From positions 1 through 9,103 of the forward strand of contig CACZSV010000118.1 of assembly GCA_902783925.1 (NCBI GenBank): DNA of 9,103 nucleotides, in the 5' to 3' direction. The position numbers and the translations under genes are program-made. The DNA comes from an uncultured Coriobacteriaceae bacterium (GTDB lineage Bacteria; Actinomycetota; Coriobacteriia; Coriobacteriales; QAMH01). Shown here in pieces: positions 1 to 5,946 of this stretch. The notes under the pieces are model-generated. The model searched no databases and had not been told where the DNA came from. It saw only the letters and a list, made by a program, of their open reading frames with translations. Every line of letters starts with the position of its first letter. Within the stretch, counting starts at the first letter, position 1.

Positions 1-2108
1 ATCAGCTGATCGTGCGTGCCGCGCTCAACGACAGAGCCATCGCGCAACACGATGATTTCGTCGCAATCGCGTATGGTTGACAGCCGGTGCGCGACCACGA
101 TGCAGGTGATTCCGCGGTCTCGCACAGCCTGGATGACATGGGCCTCGGTTTTTGCGTCGAGGGCGCTTGTGGCTTCGTCAAGGATGATGATGCTGGGGTC
201 GGCTGCCAATGCGCGTGCAATTTCGAGACGCTGCAGCTGACCTCCCGAGAAGTTGCGACCACGAGGCGCGATGATTTCGCGGTAGCCCGCCTCACGCTCG
301 AGGATAGCATCGTGGATATCCGCATCGTGAGCGGCCAATACGACTTCGTAATCTTTGATGGACCGGTCCCAGAGTCGAATGTTTGCATCCACCGTATCCG
401 GAAGTGTCATGATGTCCTGGTCGACGACCGCCAGCGACCCGTGCAACTGCTCGGGATCGATTTCCTTGCGCGGGATACCGTCGAATCGCACTTCGCCTTC
501 CCAGGGCTCGTATAAGCCGCTGATCAGTTTTGCGATGGTTGACTTTCCCGAACCGGATGACCCGACGAGCGCAACCCATGATCCCTGTTTCAACGTGAGC
601 GAGAAATCCTTGATTAACGGTGGCTCGAGCGGCGAGTACCCAAACGTCACATGGTCGATTTCAACAGCACCCGTCAGTTTCTTTTCTGTGTTCTGTACGC
701 TTTCCTTGGTCTCGTTTGCATCCGCTGGATATTCCAGCACGTCTTGCACGCGTTCCATCGACGAGCGCATCTCCTGGACTTGCTGCCCGAGCAAGATGAT
801 GGAATCAACCGGCCCCATAAAGCTCGACAACAAGCCCTGGAATGCCAGCAGCGCGCCAGCGCTGAGCTCTCCCGACATGATGAGAAACGTGCCCAGAAGG
901 AGCACCACGATATTGGCGAGCTGCGCGAGGAATTCGGGAACGGCGGCGAAATACAAATCGATTCTGTTGAAGTGCGTGGCCGAATCGTTCACAAGCGCCT
1001 GATACCCCGACCAGCGCTCAAAGAAGCCCTCTTCAGCACCCGAAGCCTTGATGGTTTCGATTGATTCGATGCCGGCCATGGTGCTCGAATACAGCAGGCT
1101 GCGGTTGCGCATCTGCTGGCGCGTCACGTTCACGCGTGCACGCGACGCCCAATTGGCAACGAGTACGTTTATGGTGACGGTTAGTACGCCGACCAGTGTC
1201 AGTTTCCAGCTGTAGCTCAACATGACAACCAGGTACAAAACGACGAGCACTACGTTGAAGATGGCTGGTGCAAGCCTTTGTACGAGCGTGCTGGCTATGG
1301 TCTCGTTGGCTTCCTGGCGTTGTTGAAGGTCGCCCACCGTGCGCTGCTCGTAGAAGCCGACGGGCAGGTGCAGAAGATGCCACATGAACTCCGATGCTCC
1401 TACGACCGCAAATTTCCCGCATATCCGATTGAGATATACAGCGTTAGCAATGCTCACAGCACATCGCACTACGACGGACAGGGTCAGAATGGCAAGGATG
1501 GGGAGGAGCCACTGAGGGGTTTCGCCCGAAAGCACGTAATCCATGAAAGCGGTTGATACAGTCGTCCCCATGATAGTTGCGATCGACATGACGAACGTGG
1601 CAAGCGCAACGAAGAGAATCGGCCATCTCATACCCTGGAGGCGCTTGCGAGCGTACTTCCAGGTGGACGAGGACTCGCCGCCCTTTTCGAAAGAATCGGT
1701 CGGCGCGAATTCCAATGCCGTGCCGCTGAAGGAGCGTCCGAACGCTTCGATATCGATTTTGATGGATCCACGTGCTGGATCATTCAGGAGGGCTTTGTTG
1801 CCCGAGAACCCGCGTAAGACCACGAAGTTCTTTTGCTTCCAGGAAACAATGCAGGGAAATGACCCGTGTTCGCGAAGATCCTGCACAGAGCAATCGCGGG
1901 ATGCCGCCTGCATGCCATACGTGCGTGCGGCTTTCAATATGTTAACTGCCTTCGAGCCATCGCGACTCACCCCGCACTTGGCGCGCGTTTCTTCGAGCGG
2001 CACCCAGCGGCCATAATGCGCGAGGATCATGGCAAGGCAGGCGGCCCCGCATTCGGTGGCCTCCATCTGCATGACGACGGGAACGTTGCGCACGGGCTTT
2101 GACGTCAT
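1..2108 (-). CDS. NHLP/NHLM-type bacteriocin exporter: C39 peptidase-like, membrane and ABC ATPase domains (3' end outside window)
   Basis: This exporter of the C39-peptidase ABC family would use ATP to move a leader-bearing peptide across the cytoplasmic membrane. I translated 702 codons from the ATG at 2108; the frame stays open past base 1. Residues 1-135 form a C39 domain: Q14 (oxyanion), C20 in TECGAAC (nucleophile) and D110 in NDPARG are present, but the expected His of the HFVVL motif is N94 in KNFVVL. Residues about 160-440 hold roughly six membrane segments. The ATPase has Walker A GSSGSGKST (516-524), Q-loop Q563, signature FSGGQ (620-624), Walker B IIILDE (640-645) and H-loop H674, so ATP hydrolysis should be intact. 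Family members are about 710-740 aa, so only a few residues are missing. It starts 8 bp after the HlyD-like gene, with AGGA overlapping that gene's stop codon. The family call is confident; the substrate is unknown. Confidence 0.93.
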   Translation of the reverse strand, partial: MTSKPVRNVPVVMQMEATECGAACLAMILAHYGRWVPLEETRAKCGVSRDGSKAVNILKAARTYGMQAASRDCSVQDLREHGSFPCIVSWKQKNFVVLRGFSGNKALLNDPARGSIKIDIEAFGRSFSGTALEFAPTDSFEKGGESSSTWKYARKRLQGMRWPILFVALATFVMSIATIMGTTVSTAFMDYVLSGETPQWLLPILAILTLSVVVRCAVSIANAVYLNRICGKFAVVGASEFMWHLLHLPVGFYEQRTVGDLQQRQEANETIASTLVQRLAPAIFNVVLVVLYLVVMLSYSWKLTLVGVLTVTINVLVANWASRARVNVTRQQMRNRSLLYSSTMAGIESIETIKASGAEEGFFERWSGYQALVNDSATHFNRIDLYFAAVPEFLAQLANIVVLLLGTFLIMSGELSAGALLAFQGLLSSFMGPVDSIILLGQQVQEMRSSMERVQDVLEYPADANETKESVQNTEKKLTGAVEIDHVTFGYSPLEPPLIKDFSLTLKQGSWVALVGSSGSGKSTIAKLISGLYEPWEGEVRFDGIPRKEIDPEQLHGSLAVVDQDIMTLPDTVDANIRLWDRSIKDYEVVLAAHDADIHDAILEREAGYREIIAPRGRNFSGGQLQRLEIARALAADPSIIILDEATSALDAKTEAHVIQAVRDRGITCIVVAHRLSTIRDCDEIIVLRDGSVVERGTHDQL

Positions 2109-2116
2109 AGTCAATC

Positions 2117-2683
2117 CTATTCCAGGGATCCTGTTACGATTCTTATGGGTTGGGTCTCGGATACGACGATGCTGAGCGGCACGAGATGAGCCCGATACCC
2201 AGCGCCTTGGATCTCAAAGTCTGAGTACTTCATCTTTCCCGAAGGCTTGATAATAAGCAGGTAGTTCCAGTCGCTGATATCGATTGAATCCGCGTAGAAA
2301 TCGCTTCCGAGCAGTTTTAAAGCTTCAGAGGCCGAAAGGGGCGTTTCTCTCATCCGCACGCTTTCCGCCTCGACGCCATCGATGAAGGCCTTTGCGCCTG
2401 TTTTCTCGATGAGATCGGCAGTTGTCTTATTGACAATGCCCAGCACTTCGGAGTCTTCCGGGTTTTCTCCAACTGGCACGATGCCGGTTGTTTCGATGGT
2501 GACCGGAACTGTTGCGGTGAGTGCCCAGATGAGCACGCCGCCAATGAGCAAGAGCGCTGCAAGCACGACAACCCACGCGCTCGGATTGGTCACTTTAATA
2601 TAGCGATCGAGCTCTTCAGAGCTCGCAACACGGTTCATCGTCGAATGCCTGAATACCTCGGTATTCGCAGACTCCTCGGTCAT
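2117..2683 (-). CDS. Short NHLP/NHLM-type HlyD-like secretion accessory protein
   Basis: This 188-aa membrane protein probably partners the C39 exporter that follows it. The N-terminus (residues 11-35: FR, then SSEELDRYIKVTNPSAW) matches the opening pattern I know from NHLM-system HlyD proteins, where a SPEELD-like motif and a VT-P-W motif precede one membrane helix. The helix is at about 37-57, leaving an outside domain of about 130 residues. Full adaptor proteins of this family are commonly near 400 aa with a long coiled-coil hairpin. That hairpin is absent here, and the C-terminal part is a beta-rich stretch ending IRIVTGSLE. The ATG at 2683 has a strong Shine-Dalgarno (AAGGAGGG on the minus strand, about 2691-2698). 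It is the first gene of a minus-strand operon and is divergent from the acetolactate decarboxylase gene. The role as a periplasm-less adaptor or exporter stabiliser is inferred. Confidence 0.78.
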   Translation of the reverse strand: MTEESANTEVFRHSTMNRVASSEELDRYIKVTNPSAWVVVLAALLLIGGVLIWALTATVPVTIETTGIVPVGENPEDSEVLGIVNKTTADLIEKTGAKAFIDGVEAESVRMRETPLSASEALKLLGSDFYADSIDISDWNYLLIIKPSGKMKYSDFEIQGAGYRAHLVPLSIVVSETQPIRIVTGSLE

Positions 2684-2751
2684 CCGAGCCCTCCTTGTCG
2701 CCAGTTTCTCAAAGCAACGAGCTTGATAAGCGGTTCACGTTTTCAGAAATG

Positions 2752-2757
2752 ATAATA
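2752..2757 (-). promoter_or_regulatory. Candidate -10 element for the export operon
   Basis: On the minus strand TATTAT lies about 70 bp upstream of the HlyD-like start codon, in a locally AT-rich stretch (2741-2775). No convincing -35 hexamer sits 16-18 bp further upstream, so this is a weak call based on one box and position. Confidence 0.25.
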
Positions 2758-2811
2758 CATTCTATACGTAAAGATTAGCTCTCGGTCTCGCATGCCGATA
2801 CCCTTTTGGGT

Positions 2812-2838
2812 GCGGTGGATCGAGATGCCTACCACCGC
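2812..2838. repeat. Inverted repeat, 7-bp arms with 13-nt loop, in the divergent intergenic region
   Basis: GCGGTGG (2812-2818) pairs perfectly with CCACCGC (2832-2838). No run of T follows on either strand, so it does not look like an intrinsic terminator. It lies between the export operon and the decarboxylase gene, upstream of both, and could be an operator or part of a structured leader. The pairing is visible; the function is a guess. Confidence 0.4.
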
Positions 2839-2864
2839 TAGCACTCTTTCCGCTTGCCTTCCCT

Positions 2865-2876
2865 TTTCGGGCGAAA
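2865..2876. repeat. Small palindrome TTTCG-gg-CGAAA upstream of the decarboxylase gene
   Basis: This is a perfect 5-2-5 inverted repeat about 80 bp upstream of the decarboxylase start. Its architecture is the same as the palindrome at 5851-5862 in front of the GAF-ABC gene, though the arm sequences differ. It is a possible protein-binding site, but arms this short occur often by chance. Confidence 0.25.
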
Positions 2877-2954
2877 TCCGTATTGTTGATTAACGGTTCG
2901 AAAACCCCCAGCGTTCGATACGATAGAATCGCTTCAAAAGACAAGGAGCGCGCC

Positions 2955-3704
2955 ATGGATAACAAGATGTTTCAAGTATCGACGCTGCATGCTCTCGTAG
3001 CTGGGTATACGCGCGGCGTGATAACTGTCCAGGAGCTCGAAAACCGGGGCAGAATCGGGCTGGGTACTTTCGAGGGTGTGGACGGCGAAATGATCATGTT
3101 GGATGGCGCGTGCTATCGCGCGCGCCAAGATGGAACCGTTACACGGCCAGCGCCAGATGTCGGTGTGCCGTTCGCCTCCGTCGCTGCGGTACAGGGTGGT
3201 ACCGCGTTCGAGCTGCGCGAGACCCGCAGCATCGAAGCTCTCAAACACGAGCTCACCTGTAGAATCGACGAAGCGTATGCTTTGAACAGCATGCATATCG
3301 TAGCGGTGAGTGGAAACTTCGAAAGCGTTTCCGCGCGCTCGGAATCGGCGTATCGGGCAGAGCACGTCAGCTTGAAGGATATGCTTGCCACGACGCAGCG
3401 AGAGTTTGTGTTCGAAGAGCTTGACGGCACGCTCGTGTGCGTCTATCACCCGGACTACATGGACGGCATCAACGCGCCGGGCTGGCATGTGCACTTTCTT
3501 TCGCACGACAAGACGCGGGGAGGGCATGTCTTCGACCTCTCCCTGACAAGCGGACAAGCCGTGTTGCATAGAATCGATTGCATCGAGATACAGCTGCCTG
3601 CCACGTCGGCCTTTGACACGTACTCCCTGAAAGGGACCTCGCAAAAAGAGATCGCAGAAGTTGAACAAGGGAGCGAGGGCAGGCGTGTCGACAAGGACAG
3701 GTGA
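2955..3704 (+). CDS. budA: Acetolactate decarboxylase
   Basis: Alpha-acetolactate decarboxylase (EC 4.1.1.5) converts 2-acetolactate to acetoin and CO2, a pH-sparing branch of pyruvate metabolism. The 249-aa length fits the family. The metal-binding signature is plain: H178 and H180 in GWHVHF and H191 in GGHVFD, spaced exactly as the zinc histidines of the Brevibacillus enzyme. E45 (in DGEM), R128 (in SVSARS) and E237 near the C-terminus match the other active-site residues, and the H191-E237 spacing also fits. There is no signal peptide, so it is cytoplasmic. I chose the ATG at 2955 because AAGGAG (2943-2948) sits 6 bp before it; the frame extends upstream to a TTG at 2883 that lacks a ribosome site. 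The C-terminal tail after E237 is short and charged. The next gene begins 7 bp after the stop codon. No acetolactate synthase gene is in view. Confidence 0.95.
   Translation: MDNKMFQVSTLHALVAGYTRGVITVQELENRGRIGLGTFEGVDGEMIMLDGACYRARQDGTVTRPAPDVGVPFASVAAVQGGTAFELRETRSIEALKHELTCRIDEAYALNSMHIVAVSGNFESVSARSESAYRAEHVSLKDMLATTQREFVFEELDGTLVCVYHPDYMDGINAPGWHVHFLSHDKTRGGHVFDLSLTSGQAVLHRIDCIEIQLPATSAFDTYSLKGTSQKEIAEVEQGSEGRRVDKDR
3699..3704 (+). promoter_or_regulatory. Shine-Dalgarno AGGTGA overlapping the budA stop codon
   Basis: AGGTGA contains the TGA stop of the decarboxylase and lies 7 bp before the GTG at 3712. It sets the start of the downstream hydrolase and suggests translational coupling of the two genes. 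Confidence 0.55.
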
Positions 3705-3711
3705 TACGAGG

Positions 3712-4608
3712 GTGAAGATATTGATCGCAATCGTGGTGGTTCTTGTTGTGCTGCTCTGCGTTGTCACGCTGGGAGGCGCGTACTTTGTGATGAATGGCAA
3801 GCGCCCGACCCTGCAGGAAGCCTGGGAGTGGCAATCTGCTCGCTACGACACGAGCTTTTACGAGGGGCTGCAGAAGACGGACTATCTCGTTGCCGGCCAC
3901 GATGGCTACGAACTGCACGTGCAGCTGCTGCAGAATCCCACGCCAACAGACCGCTACGTCATCCTCACGCATGCAAATACCGACAATCACATCGGCTCGC
4001 TCAAGTATGTGCCCATGTATCTTGCGCTGGGCTTCAATTGTATTCTCTACGACATGCGTGGACACGGCGAAGGCAAACCAACGTTTTGCACGTACGGCAT
4101 CTTGGAGGGCAAGGATCTTGCAGAGCTCGTCAAGGACACGCGTAAACGCTACCCAGGTATTTCCGAGCTCGGACTTCACGGCGAATCGTTGGGAGGTTCC
4201 ACCACCATCGCGTCTCTAGCGTACAAGCCAGAAGTCGACTTCGCTGTCTCGGACTGTGCCTTCGCTGCCGTGGAAAGCGCTGTCAGGCAGAAGTTCAAGA
4301 CCATGCACCTGCCGGGTTTCCTGGTGCCTCTCGTGAATGTGGGCGTTCGTGTTCTCTACGGCTATTCGTTTGACGACATGCGGCCTATCGAGGCGCTGAG
4401 CGGTAACACGGTCCCGGTTCTCTTCATCCATGGCGAAGCAGACACGACGGTCCCGCCGCAGGATGCTCGCGAACTGTACGAGAGGGCTCAGGGCGCGCGC
4501 GAGCTTCACTACGTCGCTGGTGCCGATCATGCGGAATCTGTATTGGTTGCACCCGAGGAATACCGCGAGTTCGTCGCGAGCTTCCTCGAGGCTGTCAAGA
4601 GGAACTAG
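3712..4608 (+). CDS. Membrane-anchored alpha/beta hydrolase (serine hydrolase)
   Basis: A 298-aa serine hydrolase of the alpha/beta-hydrolase fold, related to the YqkD/BEM46-like group with a peptidase S9-like C-terminus. An N-terminal hydrophobic helix (about residues 2-25) should anchor it in the membrane with the catalytic domain outside. The triad is visible: nucleophile S159 in GESLGG, D244 in HGEADTTVPP and H273 in GADHAES. The oxyanion-loop motif, usually HGxxxN or similar, reads THANTDN here. The strand-turn DMRGHGEG before the nucleophile is typical. The GTG at 3712 is preferred: the frame is open back to a TTG at 3661, but that start would overlap budA by 44 bp and put a charged stretch before the anchor. 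The substrate (ester, peptide or lipid) cannot be told from sequence. Its coupling to budA suggests co-expression rather than a shared pathway. Confidence 0.88.
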   Translation: MKILIAIVVVLVVLLCVVTLGGAYFVMNGKRPTLQEAWEWQSARYDTSFYEGLQKTDYLVAGHDGYELHVQLLQNPTPTDRYVILTHANTDNHIGSLKYVPMYLALGFNCILYDMRGHGEGKPTFCTYGILEGKDLAELVKDTRKRYPGISELGLHGESLGGSTTIASLAYKPEVDFAVSDCAFAAVESAVRQKFKTMHLPGFLVPLVNVGVRVLYGYSFDDMRPIEALSGNTVPVLFIHGEADTTVPPQDARELYERAQGARELHYVAGADHAESVLVAPEEYREFVASFLEAVKRN

Positions 4609-4709
4609 ATGTCTTACGTCGCCCTGGCGGGATCTTGCAGTATTATCTACCAAAGCGACCCGATGTGGTCTTTGGTTGCGTAGCGCCGAATAATGAAAGA
4701 GGTGGTCGG

Positions 4710-4832
4710 ATGCCGTCCCTCAAATGCGCTTATTCGTCAATTCCCCTGCCTGCAGCGAGGAGGCGGTGGCCCGATGTCGCCTCCCGCTCTTCATCCATCG
4801 CGCATGTTCTCGCAAGGGGGTGGCGTGCATGA
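4710..4832 (+). CDS. Possible 40-aa leader ORF overlapping the parA start
   Basis: An ATG at 4710 is preceded by GAAAGAGGTGG, a fair Shine-Dalgarno, and opens a 40-codon frame ending in TGA at 4830-4832. This stop overlaps the parA ATG as ATGA, the usual sign of translational coupling. The product is rich in Arg, Ser and Pro, has one Cys, and matches no family I know. Arg-rich short frames arise easily in GC-rich DNA, so this may be a chance frame. If real it would more likely be a leader that feeds ribosomes to parA than a functional protein. Confidence 0.25.
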   Translation: MPSLKCAYSSIPLPAARRRWPDVASRSSSIAHVLARGWRA

Positions 4833-5668
4833 CGAGGTACGAATCAGGAGATGATGCCACACGGGCACGCGTGATCACGTTTGCCAATCAGAAGGGCGGC
4901 GTTGCCAAGTCCACGACTGCCGAGGCATTTGCCGCCTCTCTCACCGCACGTGGATATGCGGTGCTCATGGTCGATATGGACGCTCAACCTGGCAACCTCT
5001 CCATGCACGTGGGCGCGGATAAGAGCTTGCCCGGTACCTTTGAGCTGCTGGAGCGTAGGCGTCCGATGAGGGAGAAGGTTTTGAGCTGCATACAGCCTAC
5101 AGAGTTCTTTGGCGATGTGATATGCGCTAACGAGGAGCTTGACAATGCGGACAAGACCCTGGGCTCGCGTGTGGGCCGTGAGCTCATGTTGTCGCGAGCG
5201 CTCGAACCCATTCTCGGTGATTATGACTTCGTGGTAGTGGACACCCCTCCTGCCCTGCAGGTGAGGACGCTCAATGGCATCGCGGCAGCAGACGACGTGG
5301 TGGTGCCCTGCATGGCAGATACTTCGTCGATCGCCGGCATGGAGGCGCTGCTTGAATGCGTTGCCGAGGTGGGAGAGTTCGTGCGTGAGGCAGAGCCTCG
5401 CGTCGCGGGGATTGTCGTGACGCGATACGACGCGCGCAATAGCCTCGAACCCGAACTGTTCGACCAGATTGCTGAGATTGCGGCAGAGTATGACGCCCCC
5501 TTGCTCGGGCGAGGCGTGAGGAACACGGTAAATACTCGAAAGGCGCAAAACAGCGGCGTGCCCCTTGGCGAGTTCGCCCCGAACTCCACGGCGGCGCTCG
5601 ACTACGAAGAAGCCGTATCCGCCTATCTCGCCGGCATTGGCATCGAGGACGATAGTCGCGATTCATGA
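4829..5668 (+). CDS. ParA/Soj-family partition-type ATPase
   Basis: A 279-aa ATPase of the ParA/MinD superfamily; such proteins form ATP-dependent dimers that bind DNA non-specifically and position a cargo. The deviant Walker A motif is QKGGVAKST (residues 21-29, signature K22 and K27). Walker A' is VDMDAQPGN (48-56, D49 and D51) and Walker B is VVVDTPPAL (136-144, D138). The later TRYDARNSLEPEL block is typical of Soj-like proteins. The N-terminus is too short for a helix-turn-helix, so this is the small chromosomal (type Ib-like) form. The ATG at 4829 has AAGGGGG (4814-4820) 8 bp before it. The frame is open up to 4724, where a GTG at 4766 sits only 2 bp behind GAGGAGG and is a weaker alternative start. 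No ParB or parS-like partner gene is in view, so the cargo is unknown. Confidence 0.9.
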   Translation: MTRYESGDDATRARVITFANQKGGVAKSTTAEAFAASLTARGYAVLMVDMDAQPGNLSMHVGADKSLPGTFELLERRRPMREKVLSCIQPTEFFGDVICANEELDNADKTLGSRVGRELMLSRALEPILGDYDFVVVDTPPALQVRTLNGIAAADDVVVPCMADTSSIAGMEALLECVAEVGEFVREAEPRVAGIVVTRYDARNSLEPELFDQIAEIAAEYDAPLLGRGVRNTVNTRKAQNSGVPLGEFAPNSTAALDYEEAVSAYLAGIGIEDDSRDS

Positions 5669-5706
5669 CCGCCGCGCGATCATGCCCTCAACCGCGTGAC
5701 GGTCAT
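5665..5706. repeat. Inverted repeat spanning the parA stop codon
   Basis: ATGACCG (5665-5671) pairs perfectly with CGGTCAT (5700-5706), with further short CGCG pairing inside. The hairpin includes the parA TGA. No T-run follows on the plus strand, so it is at best a weak or factor-assisted terminator or an mRNA-stabilising hairpin. Confidence 0.35.
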
Positions 5707-5850
5707 CGAGCCGCCCCCAATATCAAAGTGAACACGTTTTCGAAATGCCTGAACATCAGCTCTCGTGCTGCCGTTTCCAAGGGTTCAAAAAAACCAAGTC
5801 GTCAAGGGCTCGATTCGGTTGCTGAGACGCTTGTCACGCCATGCTTGAGA

Positions 5851-5862
5851 TATCGCTCGATA
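5851..5862. repeat. Palindrome TATCG-ct-CGATA just upstream of the promoter candidate
   Basis: A perfect 5-2-5 inverted repeat ending 22 bp before the -10 hexamer, in the place where a repressor or activator would act on the -35 region. The half-site CGATA also occurs twice in tandem upstream of the decarboxylase gene (about 2916-2925). Operator function is inferred. Confidence 0.3.
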
Positions 5863-5882
5863 CTTAGGCATTTTGGATTCCT

Positions 5883-5890
5883 GATACAAT
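5883..5890 (+). promoter_or_regulatory. Extended -10 promoter candidate for the GAF-ABC operon
   Basis: TGATACAAT (5882-5890) matches the extended -10 pattern TGn-TAtAAT with one mismatch in the hexamer (TACAAT, 5885-5890). A good -35 hexamer is lacking at 16-18 bp, which extended -10 promoters tolerate. Transcription would start near 5897, about 50 bp before the ATG at 5947. Confidence 0.45.
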
Positions 5891-5946
5891 GAGCCGCGGC
5901 CAGACGAGCGTACTCGATCGTGAACCCCACAGTGGAAGAAGCGCAT

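Larger units (their letters stand above)
5669..5946. other. Non-coding gap between parA and the GAF-ABC gene
   Basis: I find no credible gene in these 278 bases. They hold the distal arm of the parA hairpin, an A-run (5786-5793) without an adjoining stem, a small palindrome (5851-5862) and the promoter candidate for the GAF-ABC operon (5883-5890). Confidence 0.6.

Noticed and set aside
355..1002. 215-codon plus-strand frame inside the exporter gene
   Set aside because: The minus-strand frame here encodes conserved ABC ATPase and membrane motifs; the plus frame is Ser-rich and unrecognisable.
2800..2811. ACCC-tttt-GGGT hairpin as an intrinsic terminator
   Set aside because: It has only four base pairs, no T-run after it, and lies upstream of two divergent genes where no transcript is expected to end.
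2934..3800. 288-codon open frame on the minus strand opposite budA
   Set aside because: It is the antisense shadow of a clearly recognised enzyme gene; the product has no recognisable domain and the frame runs into the next gene.
4844..5548. 234-codon open frame on the minus strand opposite parA
   Set aside because: It overlaps the ParA coding region throughout; the His/Arg/Cys-rich composition is typical of a shadow frame in GC-rich DNA.
5781..5800. A-run that could be a minus-strand terminator T-run
   Set aside because: No stable stem adjoins it on the minus-strand upstream side, and no minus-strand gene ends nearby.
5920..5946. GTG codons at 5920 and 5932 as the GAF-ABC start
   Set aside because: Neither has a Shine-Dalgarno, while the ATG at 5947 has GGAAGAA at 6 bp and begins a typical GAF N-terminus.
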